Origin: Antilocapra americana
Lineage: Eukaryota > Chordata > Mammalia > Artiodactyla > Antilocapridae
Length of the DNA: 64,000 nt
NCBI GenBank assembly: GCA_007570785.1
Contig: ML664183.1
Location: 21,533,322-21,597,321, forward strand
Direction: 5' to 3'
The notes beneath the pieces are model-generated. The model was given only the letters and a program-made list of their open reading frames with translations. It did no database searches and was not told where the DNA came from. Of the stretch, positions 36,384-48,106 are shown piece after piece (position 1 is the stretch's first letter; each line of letters starts with the position of its first letter). The position numbers and the translations under genes are program-made.

Positions 36384-37383
36384 GTATTTTTTTATTTATT
36401 TTTTTTCTTTACTTTATTGTGTTGCTTTTGCCATACATTGACAAAAATCTGCCATGGGTATACATATGTTCCCCTTCCAGAACCCTCCTCCCTCCTCCCT
36501 CCCGATTCCCTCTCCCTGGATCATCCCGGTACACCAGCCCAGAGCATCACCCCTGGGCTGGCGATTGATTTCACATATGATAATTAACAGGTTTCAATGC
36601 CATTCTCCCATAACCTCCCACCCTTGCCCTCTTCCACAGAGTCCACGAGACTGTTCTATACATCTGCATTTCTTTTTCTGTCTCGCATGCAGGGTTCTCG
36701 TTACCATCTTTCTAAATTCCATATATATGCATTAGTATACTGTATTTTTGTTTTTCCTTCTGGCTTGCTTCACTCTGGATAATGGGCTCCAGTTCCATCC
36801 ACCTGAGTAGAACTGATTCAAATGAATTCTTTTTAATGGCTGAGTAATATTCCATTGTATATATGTACCACAGCTTTCTTATCCATTCATCAGTTGATGG
36901 GCATCTAGGTTGCTTCCATGTCCTGGCTATTGTAAACAAAGTGGCGATGAACATTGGGATACACGTGTCTCTTTCAATTCTGGTTTCCTCGGTGTGTATA
37001 CCAGTTCTATTTGCAGTTTTTTAAGGAATCTCCACACTGTTTTCTATAGTGGCTGTACTAGTTTGCATTCCCACCAACAGTGTAAGAGGGTTCCCTTTTC
37101 TCCACATCCTCTCCAGCATTTATTGCTTGTAGACTTTTGGATGGCAGCCATTCTGACTGGTGTAAAGTGGTACCTCATTGTGGTTTTGATTTGCATTTCT
37201 CTGATAATGAGTGATGTTGAGCATCTTTCCATGTGTTTGTTAGCCATTTGTATGTCTTCTTTGGAGAAATGTCTGTTTAGTTCTTTGGCCCACTTTTTGA
37301 TTGGGTTGTTTATTTTTCTGGAATGGAGCTGCAGGAGTTGCTTGTATATTTTGGAGATTAATTGTTTGTCTGTTGCTTCGTTT
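36384..37383 (-). mobile_element. Young ruminant L1, 5' truncated
   Basis: Antisense L1 of the bovine L1-BT type, near-consensus over 1 kb. The T-rich block at 36384-36408 is its poly(A) tail. It ends inside ORF2 near 37383. I see no convincing target duplication. A CT-rich stretch (36481-36520) lies in the 3' UTR. Confidence 0.93.
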
Positions 37384-37389
37384 AAATAG
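36712..37389 (-). pseudogene. L1 ORF2 C-terminal remnant
   Basis: C-terminal end of the L1 ORF2 protein, downstream of the reverse transcriptase domain. In the frame at 37044-37409 it encodes [19 protein letters not shown] and the Cys-rich [19 protein letters not shown] segment. A TGG to TAG change near 37047 stops it after LVQPL. The rest of the C-terminus (DEWIRKLWYIYTMEYYSAIK) lies in another frame at 36712-36954. The endonuclease and polymerase domains are absent, so it is non-functional. Confidence 0.88.
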
Positions 37390-38062
37390 ACAACTGATAT
37401 ATTGAACAACCACTGAGTTTCATCCTTTGTAGCCTAATTTACTTTTTGATACCTTTTAAAAATACCCATTAAATACTGTTATATTAAATATTGAACATCT
37501 AGTACCATAATATTAATGATTATAAAGAATATAATCAAAAGTTTAATAAAGGATGTGATCCCATCTGATGTTTCATTGCTAACCTCTTTCTAGATTCCAT
37601 ACTGTCCCCTCATCTTTCATTTCTGCCTTATATCTTGGTAAGTCTTACTATATCTGGTATTAGTTTCAAACTGTGAAAGCCACAGCCCAAATGAAGTTAG
37701 GAATCCTCACCCTAGCTCCTTTCCAAAACACAGTAAAAACAAAGTCAGTCTTTTTTCCCTATTCTCTCAAGTCATTTTCAGACCTGCTTGGGAGGCTGCC
37801 ATGTTCTGCTCAAAATCTTTTTGTGTGTGCTATTAATAAATATTTTTCATAATTTTTGTATTAAATGTGTGACGTCTCCAAATCTAAACAAAATTGGGGT
37901 AAGGGGTTACAAATCCATTCCTTTATCACAGCATGACCACAACAAGAGAAAAATTGCACAACATGAAGTACAAGAAAATGCTCTCAATGAAATTCATATC
38001 TGAGCTTTTAAGTTAGTGACATCCACAGAACAAAAAACATGAATAAGAGTGACAGGAAACTA
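37387..38062. other. Unique sequence
   Basis: Nothing recognised. Confidence 0.5.
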
Positions 38063-38075
38063 ATAATTATAACAT

Positions 38076-38288
38076 GTGAAAGAAAGTGAAGTCACTCAGT
38101 CGTGTCTGACTCTTTGTGACCCCATGGACTGTAGCCCACCATGTTCCACCGTCTATGGGATTTTCCAGGCAAGAATACTGGAGTGGGGTGCCATTTTCTT
38201 CTCCAGGAGATCTTCCCGATCCAGGGATTGAACCTGGGTCTCCCACTTTATAGGCAGATGCTTTACCATCTGAGCCACCAGGGAAGTC
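38076..38288 (-). mobile_element. Bov-tA SINE, full length
   Basis: Antisense and close to consensus. ATAATTATAACAT is repeated perfectly (13 bp) at 38063-38075 and 38289-38301. It is the left arm of a head-to-head pair with 38316-38519. Confidence 0.96.
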
Positions 38289-38315
38289 ATAATTATAACA
38301 TATTAACACATAAAT

Positions 38316-38519
38316 GGACTTCCCAGGTGGCTCAGTGGTAAAGAATCCACCTATCAAGCAGAAGATGTGGTTTCAATCTCTGAGTCGGAAAGATTCTCTG
38401 GAGAAGGAAATGGCTATCCACTCCAGTATTCTTACCTGGGAAATCCCATGGACAAAGAACCCTGGTGGGCTACAGTCCATGGGGTTGCCAAGAGTTGAAC
38501 ACGACTTAGTGCTAACAAC
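38316..38519 (+). mobile_element. Bov-tA SINE, full length
   Basis: Sense: head GGACTTCCCAGGTGGCTCAG, body, tail AACACGACTTAGTGCTAAC. It lies only 27 bp from the antisense copy. Confidence 0.95.
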
Positions 38520-38604
38520 AATTCGTGAATATACTTACTAAATATAATAAACTAGCATCATGTTGACATAGTAGAAGGATCAATAAGCTGTAAGTCAAAA
38601 AAAA

Positions 38605-38700
38605 AATCTAACCCTATCAACTAAATAGTTATGTGATTTGGGGCAAGTTACTACATATTCTAGCAAATGTTCCAATTTCTATTAAACAAGAAATTGAAAT
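38605..38700 (+). mobile_element. Possible MIR SINE
   Basis: TAGTTATGTGATTTGGGGCA then AGTTACTACATATTCTAGC resembles the MIR core in sense. Confidence 0.5.
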
Positions 38701-38869
38701 AGCACAATATTTCTTTTCAATCTTATGATTGTAAATTTGTCTTTTATTTTCAAGGAGATTTCTTCAAAAAAAAAAAAAACTCATGCAGTACTAACAATGA
38801 AAATACTCTTGGCCATGATATTGAGAAACAACAAAAGAATGAGAGTGTTACAAACACATCGATCAGGAA

Positions 38870-39063
38870 GGGATTCATCACCAAAATATACAACCAGATC
38901 ATACAGCTCAATATCCAAAAATTGAATTGAAAAATGGGCGGAAGATCTAAATAGATATTTCTCCAAAGAAAACATACAGATGGGCAGAAAACACATGAAA
39001 ATATGCTCAGCACCACTAATCATTAGAAATTCAAATCAAAGCTACAATGAGGTATCATCACCC
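38870..39063 (+). mobile_element. L1 fragment, left piece
   Basis: Sense ORF2 region: GATTCATCACCAAAATATAC, AAATGGGCGGAAGATCTAAA and GAAATTCAAATCAAAGCTAC. It stops at CAATGAGGTATCATCACCC and resumes at 39755. Confidence 0.88.
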
Positions 39064-39754
39064 ACCAAACATGGTCCACTGAAGAAGGAATGGCAAACCA
39101 CTTCAGCGTTTTTGCCTTGAGAATCGCATGAACATTATGAAAAAGCATAAAGATATGACACTGAAAGATAAGTCCCCATGCCAGTAGGTATCCAATATGC
39201 ACTGGAGGAGAGTGGAGAAATTGCTCCAGAATGAAGAAGCTAAGCCAAAGTATAAACAATATCCAGTTGTGGAAGTTTCTGGTTGTGAAAATAAAGTCTG
39301 TTGTTGTCAAGAATAATATCGTATAGAAACCTGGAATGTTAGGTCCGCAGATCAAGGTAAATCAGGTGTGGTCAAACAGGAGATGGTAAGAGTGTACATC
39401 AACATTTTAGGATGGATGTGAATGGAAGATTTGAATTCAGATAACCATTATATTTACTTCCATGGGCAAGGAGCCCTTATGGAGTAATCCTCATAGAAAG
39501 ACTCAACCAAAGTGTTTGAAATGCAGTACTTGGGTACAATCTCAAAAACGATAGAATGATCTCAGTTCATTTACAAGGCAAATCATTCAACATCACAGTA
39601 ATCCAAATCTATGCCCCAACCACTAATGCTGAAGAAGCTTAAGCTTAACAGTTCTATGAAGACCTACAAGATTTTCTAGAACTAACATCAAAAAAAAGAT
39701 GTCCTATTCATCATAGGGGATTGGAAAGCAAAAGTGCAAAGTCAAGAGATAGCT
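39064..39754 (+). mobile_element. BovB LINE 5' fragment inside L1
   Basis: Sense BovB from the 5' region (ACATGGTCCACTGAAGAAGG) to the endonuclease domain (AAAGTCAAGAGATAGCTG). The reverse transcriptase and 3' tail are missing, which is unusual for a LINE. L1 sequence continues on both sides with little or no loss. Stops and indels are frequent. Confidence 0.9.
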
Positions 39755-40510
39755 GTGAGAATGGCCACCATCAAAATGGCCATTTTGTTGATGCAAACAA
39801 TAAATGTTGGAAAGGATGTGGAGAAAGGGGAACCCTCCTACACTCTTGTTGGGAAACCAAATTGGTACAGCCACTATGGTGAACAGAATGGAATTCCCTT
39901 AAAAAGCTAGAAATAAAAGTACCATATGATATGACAATCCCACCCTTAGGCAGATATCTGGAGAAAAGCATAATCTGAAAAGATACGTGTACCCTAGTGT
40001 TCACTGTAGCACATTTTACAATAGCCTGGATATGGAAGCAGCCTAAATGTCCACCAAATATATAATGGAATATTACTCAACTATAATAAAGAACAAAATA
40101 ATGTTATTTGCAGCAGCATGGGTGGACGTAGAGATTATTATATTGAGTGAAGTAAGCCAGACACATATGGCTTATGTGTGGAATCTAAAAAAAAAAAAAA
40201 AAAAAAAAGGTACAAACAAACTTAGTTACAAAACAGAAGTAGAGTCACAGATGTAGAAAACAAACATAGTTACCAGAGGATGGGGGGGAGAGATAAATTG
40301 GAAGATTGGATCTGACATATACACATTACTATATATAAGATAGACAGCTAATAAGAACCTATTGTATAGCCCAGGAAACTCTAGTCAATAGTCTGTATGG
40401 GAAAACAATCTACAAATAAGTGGATATTTGTATATGTATAAGTGATGCTCTTTTGCTGTACATCTGAAATTAACACAACATTGTAAATCAACTATACCTC
40501 AATTTTTTTA
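39755..40510 (+). mobile_element. L1 fragment, right piece with 3' end
   Basis: Resumes with TGAGAATGGCCACCATCAAA and runs to the 3' end, CAACTATACCTCAATTTTTT. An A run of about 20 at 40189-40208 lies within it. A perfect 16 bp palindrome (39772-39787) lies just inside the junction. Confidence 0.9.
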
Positions 40511-41361
40511 AAAGAATAAGGGTAGTATTTCCTTTCCAAAGAAGAAATAATATTGTACAAGATGTGTGATCAAGTATACAAAATAGGTAGTTTAATATGT
40601 TATTGAACCAGATTAAGCTGGATACACAACAAATCAAAAGTGAGTTCAGGGAATAAGTTAGATAAACAAGTTCCTAGTTGGCAATCAGATTAAAAATTTT
40701 AAGGAGGAATGTAACTTATAAGAGTGTTTTAGTTAATCTTGTAAGTCCAATATCATGAAAAACTCTGTCATTTGCTCTGTCACTAGCAAATGTTTTGATC
40801 TAAAGGGAAAATATTGGAAAATTATTATAATGATTTTAAGCAAAATTAAAAGCAACTCAACAAGCCACATCTTTCTTTACAGAAAGCTTTCTATGAGCTA
40901 AATTAAACAAATGATCATTTAATAAGAAAACTGAAAAAGAAGATCAGAGACTCCCTTTCCTTCATGAACTTATGCAACACCCCTCAGATCTTAAAAAAAA
41001 AATTAAAGAGTTAGTATGGTTTAAGAAATAAAGTGAATCATCTTGCAGCTTTGACTCTATTTGTAAGAATTAATACACAGCTTTAGCTGAAACCTTAATA
41101 ATTTCTAAATTTAGTTATCCAAAGTCTTTCGGAAAATATGAAGACAAGAAACAAAACTTTGCTTCTTGTTAAAAACTACTCTCAAAGTCCAAAGACATTT
41201 TTAAAGTTAATTTTATAATTAATGGACTCAGGGACTCAGCATTTAGTCATTAATGAGAATTTCTAAGGAAATTGAGTGGACATGGATACATTCAATCAAC
41301 AAGCATGTACTAATTAGCTTAAACAGGTCAAATATGGCTTTGTGTGTTGAATATAAATAAA
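40511..41361. other. Unique AT-rich sequence
   Basis: Nothing recognised. Confidence 0.55.
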
Positions 41362-41362
41362 T

Positions 41363-41398
<36 letters not shown>
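41362..41398. repeat. (AC)n(AT)n microsatellite
   Basis: About 13 AC units followed by AT units. Probably polymorphic. Confidence 0.96.
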
Positions 41399-41579
41399 GA
41401 AAGAACACCAAGTGAGAATACACTGAATCACAAACAATTTTATATGTTCAAAGAAAGAAAGAAGAACATGAGCTAAAAGAAGAGAGGAGAAGGTGAATGT
41501 TGAAATAAATGAAGTGGCTGAGGGAATCAAGGGCATATACCATCAGTCTTCAGGCCTGGAAAAATTCTAAATTTTATTC

Positions 41580-42248
41580 TAAGTGGGGAGAAACCATTTC
41601 CATCCTTATAAAGATCCCTTATCTTGCTCTTTTATAGATATATTCACTTTGATTTTGTCCCTTACCCATCCTGGCAAATACTATTCTCTCCTCACTTGCT
41701 CTTATTTTATTATTTCAAGAATGTTTAAATGAAATTCTACAAGGTAATTTTTGATATTGACTATTTTTTTTCACTCAGTGAATTTGCAGATTCACCTAGG
41801 TCATTGTGCATGTCAATAATCCATTCCTTTTCATTTCAGAATAATATTCCTTAAAGTGGATATACCATAATATGTGTAACCAACTTCTTATTAAAAGGGA
41901 TCTTGGTTGCTTTTTATGAATAGAGTTTCTATAAACATCCATGTTGAAGTTTTTATGTGAACATAGGTTTTCATTTATCTGGGATAAATATATAACAGTA
42001 CAATTTCTGGGTCATAGCATCATTATAGGTTTAGTTGTTTTTTTTGTTTTTAACAGTTAAACTATTACCCAGAGTGGCTATTCCATTTAACATTATCATT
42101 AGTAAGAAATGAGTATTCCAATTTCTCTGTATCCTCAGAACATTTATTATTATATATATATAATAATTTTAGCTATTCTGTAGATATGTACTGATATTTG
42201 ATTATGATTATAGTTTGTATTTTCTTAGTGGCTCATGCTGTTGAATAT
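41580..42248 (-). mobile_element. Old L1 fragment, left piece
   Basis: Antisense: GGATCTTGGTTGCTTTTTAT, ATAAACATCCATGTTGAAG and AGTGGCTCATGCTGTTGAAT follow the L1 order. Split by the LTR at 42249-42710. Confidence 0.82.
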
Positions 42249-42710
42249 TGTTAGGTAGTTAGGATAGGAAAAAGAAGCCCAGAATGGTGGTGGCTGAAAG
42301 ACAAAGAAGGGAAAAGCCTGTGAAAATACAACAGATTGTCTTAGGACTGGAGTGAGGACCTCAGGTAAAACAAACAGCCCTCCTGGCTAGCCCAATTTAC
42401 ATAGGACAGGCCGGCTGGGAGGAGGAAAAAAAAAAACAAAAAACAAAAAGAGGGGCCAAAATTGAGGGGAGGGGCTTCTCTTCTTTTCCATCTTTTGGGT
42501 TGACTGGCCCTCATGCCTGGAGGATGTATTTTCCTTTACCTTCTGACTAAAACTGAGCTGTAACATGGAGCTGTAACAGTGGTCCATCATCACTTCAAAT
42601 TTTTGCTGTGACTGAGGAAATTTACATGGGGCTGTAAAACTGGTCCATCTGTCACTTCAAATTTTTGCTCTGGTGAGACAGAACTGGGGAAATTACACAC
42701 TCCCCTGACA
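42249..42710 (+). mobile_element. Solo LTR of an endogenous retrovirus
   Basis: Starts TGTTAGG and ends CCTGACA, flanked by ATAT on both sides (42245-42248 and 42711-42714), a 4 bp duplication. The 3' part holds a tandem duplication of about 70 bp: two blocks with TGGTCCATC and CACTTCAAATTTTTGCT near 42570-42610 and 42633-42675. No primer-binding site, internal region or second LTR, so it is a solo LTR. It resembles ruminant BTLTR1-type sequences; class not certain. The strand is inferred. Confidence 0.8.
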
Positions 42711-42900
42711 ATATCTTCTTATGTTCTTATTTGTCATCCATGTATCTTTTTCAGCGAAATATCTCTTTGCATATTTTCCACATTGTTTAATTAGAATTTC
42801 TGTTATTTAATCAGAATGTTTATCTTTAACTTGAATTTTGAGAGCTTTTAGTATAATCTAGGTATTAATCTTGTGTTGGTTATATAGTTGTCTATTAGTT
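42711..42900 (-). mobile_element. Old L1 fragment, right piece
   Basis: L1 resumes after the LTR (GTTCTTATTTGTCATCCATG and TTGAATTTTGAGAGCTTTTA). Confidence 0.7.
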
Positions 42901-43184
42901 CATGCTCCATTATGAGTTAGCAATTATTAACTCAAATTAACTCATTAATAGTTAATATTAGCCAGCTTTATTTCCTTCACTCTCAATAATTCAAGGACCC
43001 ACTGATGGAGGATTGTGCCAGTCTGATATAACGAAGATCAGGCAAGTCATAGAATAAAAGGGTGAGTTAATTAAAGGCCACAATTATAGAGGGAAATAGA
43101 TATACTAGATCATAGAGGGAAAATAAGATGATACGGTCTATGCAGGATGGCCATGGGCCTTTTGCATATGTTTCTGAGAATGTT
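42901..43184. other. Unassigned sequence
   Basis: Nothing recognised. Confidence 0.45.
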
Positions 43185-43680
43185 TTTTCCAACTTTCCTG
43201 ATATATAACTGACATAGTACATTGTATAGGTTTAAGGTGTCTTACATAATGATTGGACACACACATTTGTTACAAAGTGGTTACAACAGTATTAGTTTAC
43301 ATCTATCACCTCTCAGAATGACAAGATTTTCCCCTCATTATGGTATCTTATAAAATCAACTTTTAGCAACTTTCAAATATACAATATTGTGAATAATAGT
43401 GATCATTCTGTACATTATACATCCAGAACTCATAACTGAAGTTTGTACCTTTTGACCATCTGCACCCATTCTGTCCATTCTCCATCTTCAGTAACTACAA
43501 ATATGACCTACTTCTTTGAGTATGGCATGTTTAATCTCACATATTAGTGAGATCATACAGTATTTTTTGACAGCTCATACTTTGTCTGACTCATTTTACT
43601 AAGTATATTGCCTTCAAGAGCCAGCCTGTAAATGTAAATGGCAGGATTTCCTTTTTTATTTTTTTATGGTTGAAGCTTTG
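43185..43680 (-). mobile_element. Old L1 3' UTR-type fragment
   Basis: Antisense L1M-type sequence: TTAGCAACTTTCAAATATAC, AGTTTGTACCTTTTGACC and TTAGTGAGATCATACAGTAT. A separate insertion from 41580-42900, because it restarts at the 3' end. Confidence 0.75.
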
Positions 43681-44427
43681 ATAGGTTGAAAGACAACCTC
43701 ATGAAACTATTTAATAAAGATTTTTGCTACATATTCTAGATTCTGAATTTCTTTATGATGTACTCTAACTGGAATATTTATTAAAAGAAATATACAGAGG
43801 TACCCTTAATACTTCTTATTCCTATTCTGATAAACCAGTCAGATGTTAAAGTCAGGTTTTATACTAAGTAAAAGAGAAAAAAAAAAAAAAAAGAATATTG
43901 CTGAAACATAGGGACTCAGCTTCTGAGGTAAGGCTTTATTTAGTTTTCTCATGTTAATAAATGTTTTTCTAATGCTAAAATGTGACTTTTATGAACACCT
44001 GAATGACATCAGAACTGCCTGTAGAATAGTGCCATATGAAAGCAAAAGCTGGAACTCCAGAAGGCAAACAGATAAACAAAAAGAAACAAATTAGGGGCCA
44101 AATCATTATTTTAAAAAAGCAGGTAATGTAGACATTTTCTCCCTCAAGAGGTGACCTTTTAATTTTTTTTTTTTAAAAAAGAATCTTAATAAGTGATGTA
44201 GATTTCTCTCTTCCACGGTGACTTTTCCAGAACTCAGCTTTGGCATAAGCACTTTTTGCAGTGTTTTATCATACTCATTAAAATAATTTCAAATGATAAT
44301 GCTAGACATCACTGTCATTTATATGGAAAGCTTAAAAAATTCTTTCAGTGTGAGGTAGTGAAATGACTTCTTTATTTTAATACAGATTCTAAAAATAAAA
44401 TAACTAATAAAGTAAGTGCACCTCAAC
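43681..44427. other. Unique sequence with poly(A)
   Basis: An A run of 18 lies at 43875-43892. Nothing else recognised. Confidence 0.5.
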
Positions 44428-44430
44428 TAT

Positions 44431-44646
44431 TGTTGTTAGTTGCTGAACCATGTCCAATTCTCTGCGACCACATGGACTGTAACCCTCCAGGCTCCTCTAT
44501 CCTTGAGATTTTCCTAGCAAGAATTATAGAGTGGGTTGCCATTTCCTTCTCAGAGGATCTTCCTGACCAGGGTTCAAACCCATGACTCCTGCTGAGTCTC
44601 CTGCATTGCAGGTGGCTTTTGTATGGCTGAGCCAATGGGGAAGCCC
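44431..44646 (-). mobile_element. Bov-tA SINE
   Basis: Antisense. A GCTGAGTCTCCTGCATTG insertion in the head; end GAGCCAATGGGGAAGCCC. No clear duplication. Confidence 0.94.
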
Positions 44647-44647
44647 T

Positions 44648-45458
44648 AACTGTTAATTGCTGGATTAATTTCCTGTAAGTCATTCAACATTAAAAGAGAA
44701 AAATAAATGATTATGTAAAATGGAAAAAGGAATGCCTGTGAGCAAAGCTAAGCTTATTAAAAGAAAAAGCTGTATTCAACTTAGAGGAAAACCTGGTATT
44801 CATAGCAAAAGCTCTATGGTTTCTTTATACTCCACAACATTTTCTCAGGACAAGTCCTTTTGTAAATAACAAATTCGGTTTTAATAGCATTACACAGGGA
44901 TACAATTACTCAAGTAGGTCACATTTTGACCTTTTATTGTATTCACAGGACTTACTCTACACACAGTAACCTAAAACTTCATGATAAACATGAGAAATGG
45001 CATATTGTTTTTGTTAAGTTAAAAGAATGAGATCATTGTTTGGAAACACTTGTGGCTATGTCCAGAATAATGATGGCTAAAAGAAACCACTGGCAAAGCA
45101 ATTATCTTTGTCTCATTATTTTTTCTTAGCACCTACTAACTGATTCATTCCCTATCTCATCTACTTCTCATCCTTCTGTTGTTCTATCTTACTATAGGAA
45201 TGAGAAGAACAAATATTAAATCTACTAATTATCCAGAGTCATTGCTAGCATTGAATAATATTCACAGTTGAAATAATCTTCCTAGTAAGAAAAATATGTT
45301 AGACTTCCTAATAAAAAAAAAGGCACAGTCCATCCTCTATTGTAATTATTAATAAATAATAAATAATTACATGGATAGCAATACAGATGAGGATGCATAC
45401 ACCTGTAAGTTTAAGTGTATGTACAGATATCCTCAGCAGTTATTTTAAATGATGATGC
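44648..45458. other. Unique AT-rich sequence
   Basis: Nothing recognised. An A run lies at 45313-45321. Confidence 0.55.
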
Positions 45459-45469
45459 AATTTTATAGA

Positions 45470-45701
45470 GTTACAGGGCTTCCCTAGCTTCCCTGGTGGC
45501 CCAGTTGGTAAAGAATCCACCTGTGATGTGGGAGACTTGGGTTTGAGCCCTGGTTTGGGAAGATCCTCTGGAGGAGGGCATGACAACCTATTCTAGTATC
45601 CTCGCATGGAGAATTACTATGGACAGAGGAACCTGGTGGATTGCAGTCCATGGTGTCACCGAGTCAGACATGACTGAGCAACTAAACACCTCACAGCACA
45701 T
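45470..45701 (+). mobile_element. Bov-tA SINE with duplicated head start
   Basis: Sense. The first bases of the head appear twice (GGCTTCCCTAGCTTCCCTGG). AATTTTATAGA is repeated perfectly at 45459-45469 and 45702-45712. Confidence 0.94.
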
Positions 45702-45772
45702 AATTTTATAGATGTTTACATTATGTACATATAGTAATATTTAGATATTTGTAGATTTATAGATGCTTTGTG

Positions 45773-46205
45773 TAGTCATGTATGGATGTGAGAGCTGGAT
45801 TGTGAAGAAAGCTGAGCACCGAAGAACTGATGCTTTTGAACTGTGGTGTTGGAGAAGACTCTTGAGAGTCCCTTGGACTGCAAGGGGATTCGACCAGTCC
45901 ATCCTGAAGAAGATCGGTCCTGGGTGTTCATTGGAAGGACTGATGTTGAAGCTGAAACTCCAATACTTTGGCCACCTCATGTGAAGAGTTGACTTACTGG
46001 AAAAATCCTGATGCTGGGAAGGATTGGGGGGAAGGAGGAGAAGGGGATGACAGAGGATGAGATGGCCGGATGGCATCACTGACTCAATGGACATGGGTTT
46101 GGGTGGACTCTGGGTGTTGGTGATGGACAGGGAAGCCTGGCGTGCTGCGATTCATGGGGCCACAAAGAGTCAGACACGACTGAGCAACTGAACTGAACTG
46201 AATTG
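45773..46205 (+). mobile_element. BovB LINE 3' end, young
   Basis: Sense, close to consensus from TCATGTATGGATGTGAGAGC to the tail CTGAACTGAACTGAATTGAA. The frame at 45763-45984 (VMYGCESWIVKKAEHRRTDA) is the BovB C-terminus. Confidence 0.95.
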
Positions 46206-47686
46206 AAGTGATATTACATAAATGTATCAGCAAAAAGACAAAAGATAACTTTATGTAAGTTAAGATGTGAGTTTCTAGAGATTTTCCTCAACTTGCCCAA
46301 TGGAAGGGATTTAAATGGCATACTCAAGTCTCTTACTATATCAATCATCTGAGAAGCATCATGCCTACTTTTGGTTTGTTAATATGCCAGATTTTCTGTG
46401 TATATGGAGGACAAGAATGTGAGCATGTCACTGAGAAGGAAGAGACACAAGATGAGCATGAAAGTGCAAATAAATGCATGATTGATAGAAGAGCAAAAGA
46501 ATGATTTAAAGACATTAGAGATGAAGTTATAATTTCATGGTATTGATTTTTTTTCGAACACAAATGATTTAGGATTACTGAATAACATGAGTTAGTTTTT
46601 GCTTACTGAACTTTTTTTCTTAACATATTCAAACAGTAGCATGACTCGTCCATCTATTAATATTTTCTATTAGCATTGTCACTTTACTTTTGTACTGGGA
46701 ATTCATTTTCACCATGATGGGTAATTTATCATGCTTTTTTATAATAAAGCTACCCATTTTAACTCTTAAAAAAATAAAATAAAATGCATTGGCAAAGAGA
46801 CAATATGGAGATCCCATTGATATTGGAATTCTGCTTTGGAGGAGACTGCAAATGTGAGGGCTATGTGTTTCAGACAGAAAACAGTAATTAAATGGCATTT
46901 TGGAGTTCACTAACTTTACTCTATAAACACATCACTAAAATTTTTAGCTGGATATTTCTTTTTAATCTTTAATCAAAACCAATTTGTTAAGAATTTTAAG
47001 TCATGTCTAGTTGGTAGGTATGAGGATATACTATTTCAGATGTTGAAATTCACTCAAAAATTCGTCAAATTCCACAAATTGAAACCAATGTTTCTGAGAA
47101 TGCAGGCCTTATTGATGATGAAATAAACCATATATTTGAAATACAGCCATTTCACTAGAAGCTAGAAAAATTGCCCAGAGTCTTCAAGGTAAGAAGGAAA
47201 AAAAAAAAAAAGAAACACCTCTGTGTTGCAGATAGAACATAACACGGGGACGATAAATATATGTTCATGTGCACAGGCCAAGAAATGTTCCTAGGCATAA
47301 GACAGTTTTCAAGCATCCATCTGAAGGTAGTGAAAGAAAAATATCTGATTTTTTTTTTCTGTATTAGACTGACTCACAACCCAAGAAAGAATAAATACAA
47401 ACTTGGGAAATTACTAACATTTAACATGGCAAATTCTACATTTTTTCTTGTGGCCAGGAAAAAAAAAATCTATTACAACATACATTATGTGAAGAAAAAT
47501 CACATAAAAAATTCTTAAGGCTGGAAAGCATTCAAACTTTGTCTGAATGGGAATGATATAAAATCAAGAGCTGTTAAATACTAGTGAAATATTTTCTACC
47601 CTTCAGTCTCATTAATGGGAAGTCTTATTGGGACTAAGTTCAAGATGAGGATGAATCCATTATTCCACAGGAGTACCTAATGAGAT
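46206..47686. other. Unique AT-rich sequence
   Basis: A run of A at 47198-47211; otherwise nothing recognised. Confidence 0.55.
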
Positions 47687-47698
47687 TCCTACCTTTCT

Positions 47699-48094
47699 CA
47701 GTTCAGTTCAGTTGCTCAGTTGTGTTCAACTATTTGTGACCCCATGGACTGCAGCACGCCTGGACTCCCTGCCCATGTCTGACTCTTTGCGATCCATGAA
47801 TTGCAGCACACTAGTCCTCGCTGTCCATCACCAACTCCCAGTGTCTACCCAAACCCATGTCCATCGATTCAGTGATGCCATCCAACCATCTCATCCTCTG
47901 ACATCCCCTTCTCCTCCCACCTTCAATCTTTCCCAGAAGTAGGGTCTTTTCCTATGAGTCAGTTCTTTGTATCAGGTGGCCAGAGCATTGGAGTTTCAGC
48001 TTCAACATCAGTCCTTTCAATGAACACTCAGGAATGATTTCCTTTAGGATGTACTGGTTGGATCTCCTTGCAGTCCAAGAGACTTTCAAAAGTC
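47699..48094 (-). mobile_element. BovB LINE 3' end with partial duplication
   Basis: Antisense. TCCTACCTTTCT is repeated perfectly at 47687-47698 and 48095-48106. Two tandem, diverged versions of the distal block occur, one at about 47718-47775 and one at about 47776-47827, each with GCAGCAC and a CTGCCCAT/CTGTCCAT end. Confidence 0.95.
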
Positions 48095-48106
48095 TCCTAC
48101 CTTTCT

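Noticed and set aside
36384..36420. T-rich stretch as a polymerase III terminator
   Set aside because: It is the antisense poly(A) tail of the L1 at 36384-37383.
36910..37389. 159-codon plus-strand open frame
   Set aside because: Antisense of the L1 ORF2 C-terminal region, a well-known source of long false frames.
38316..38390. tRNA-like sequence
   Set aside because: It is the tRNA-derived head of a Bov-tA SINE. The same sequence occurs in many copies, so no functional tRNA gene is called.
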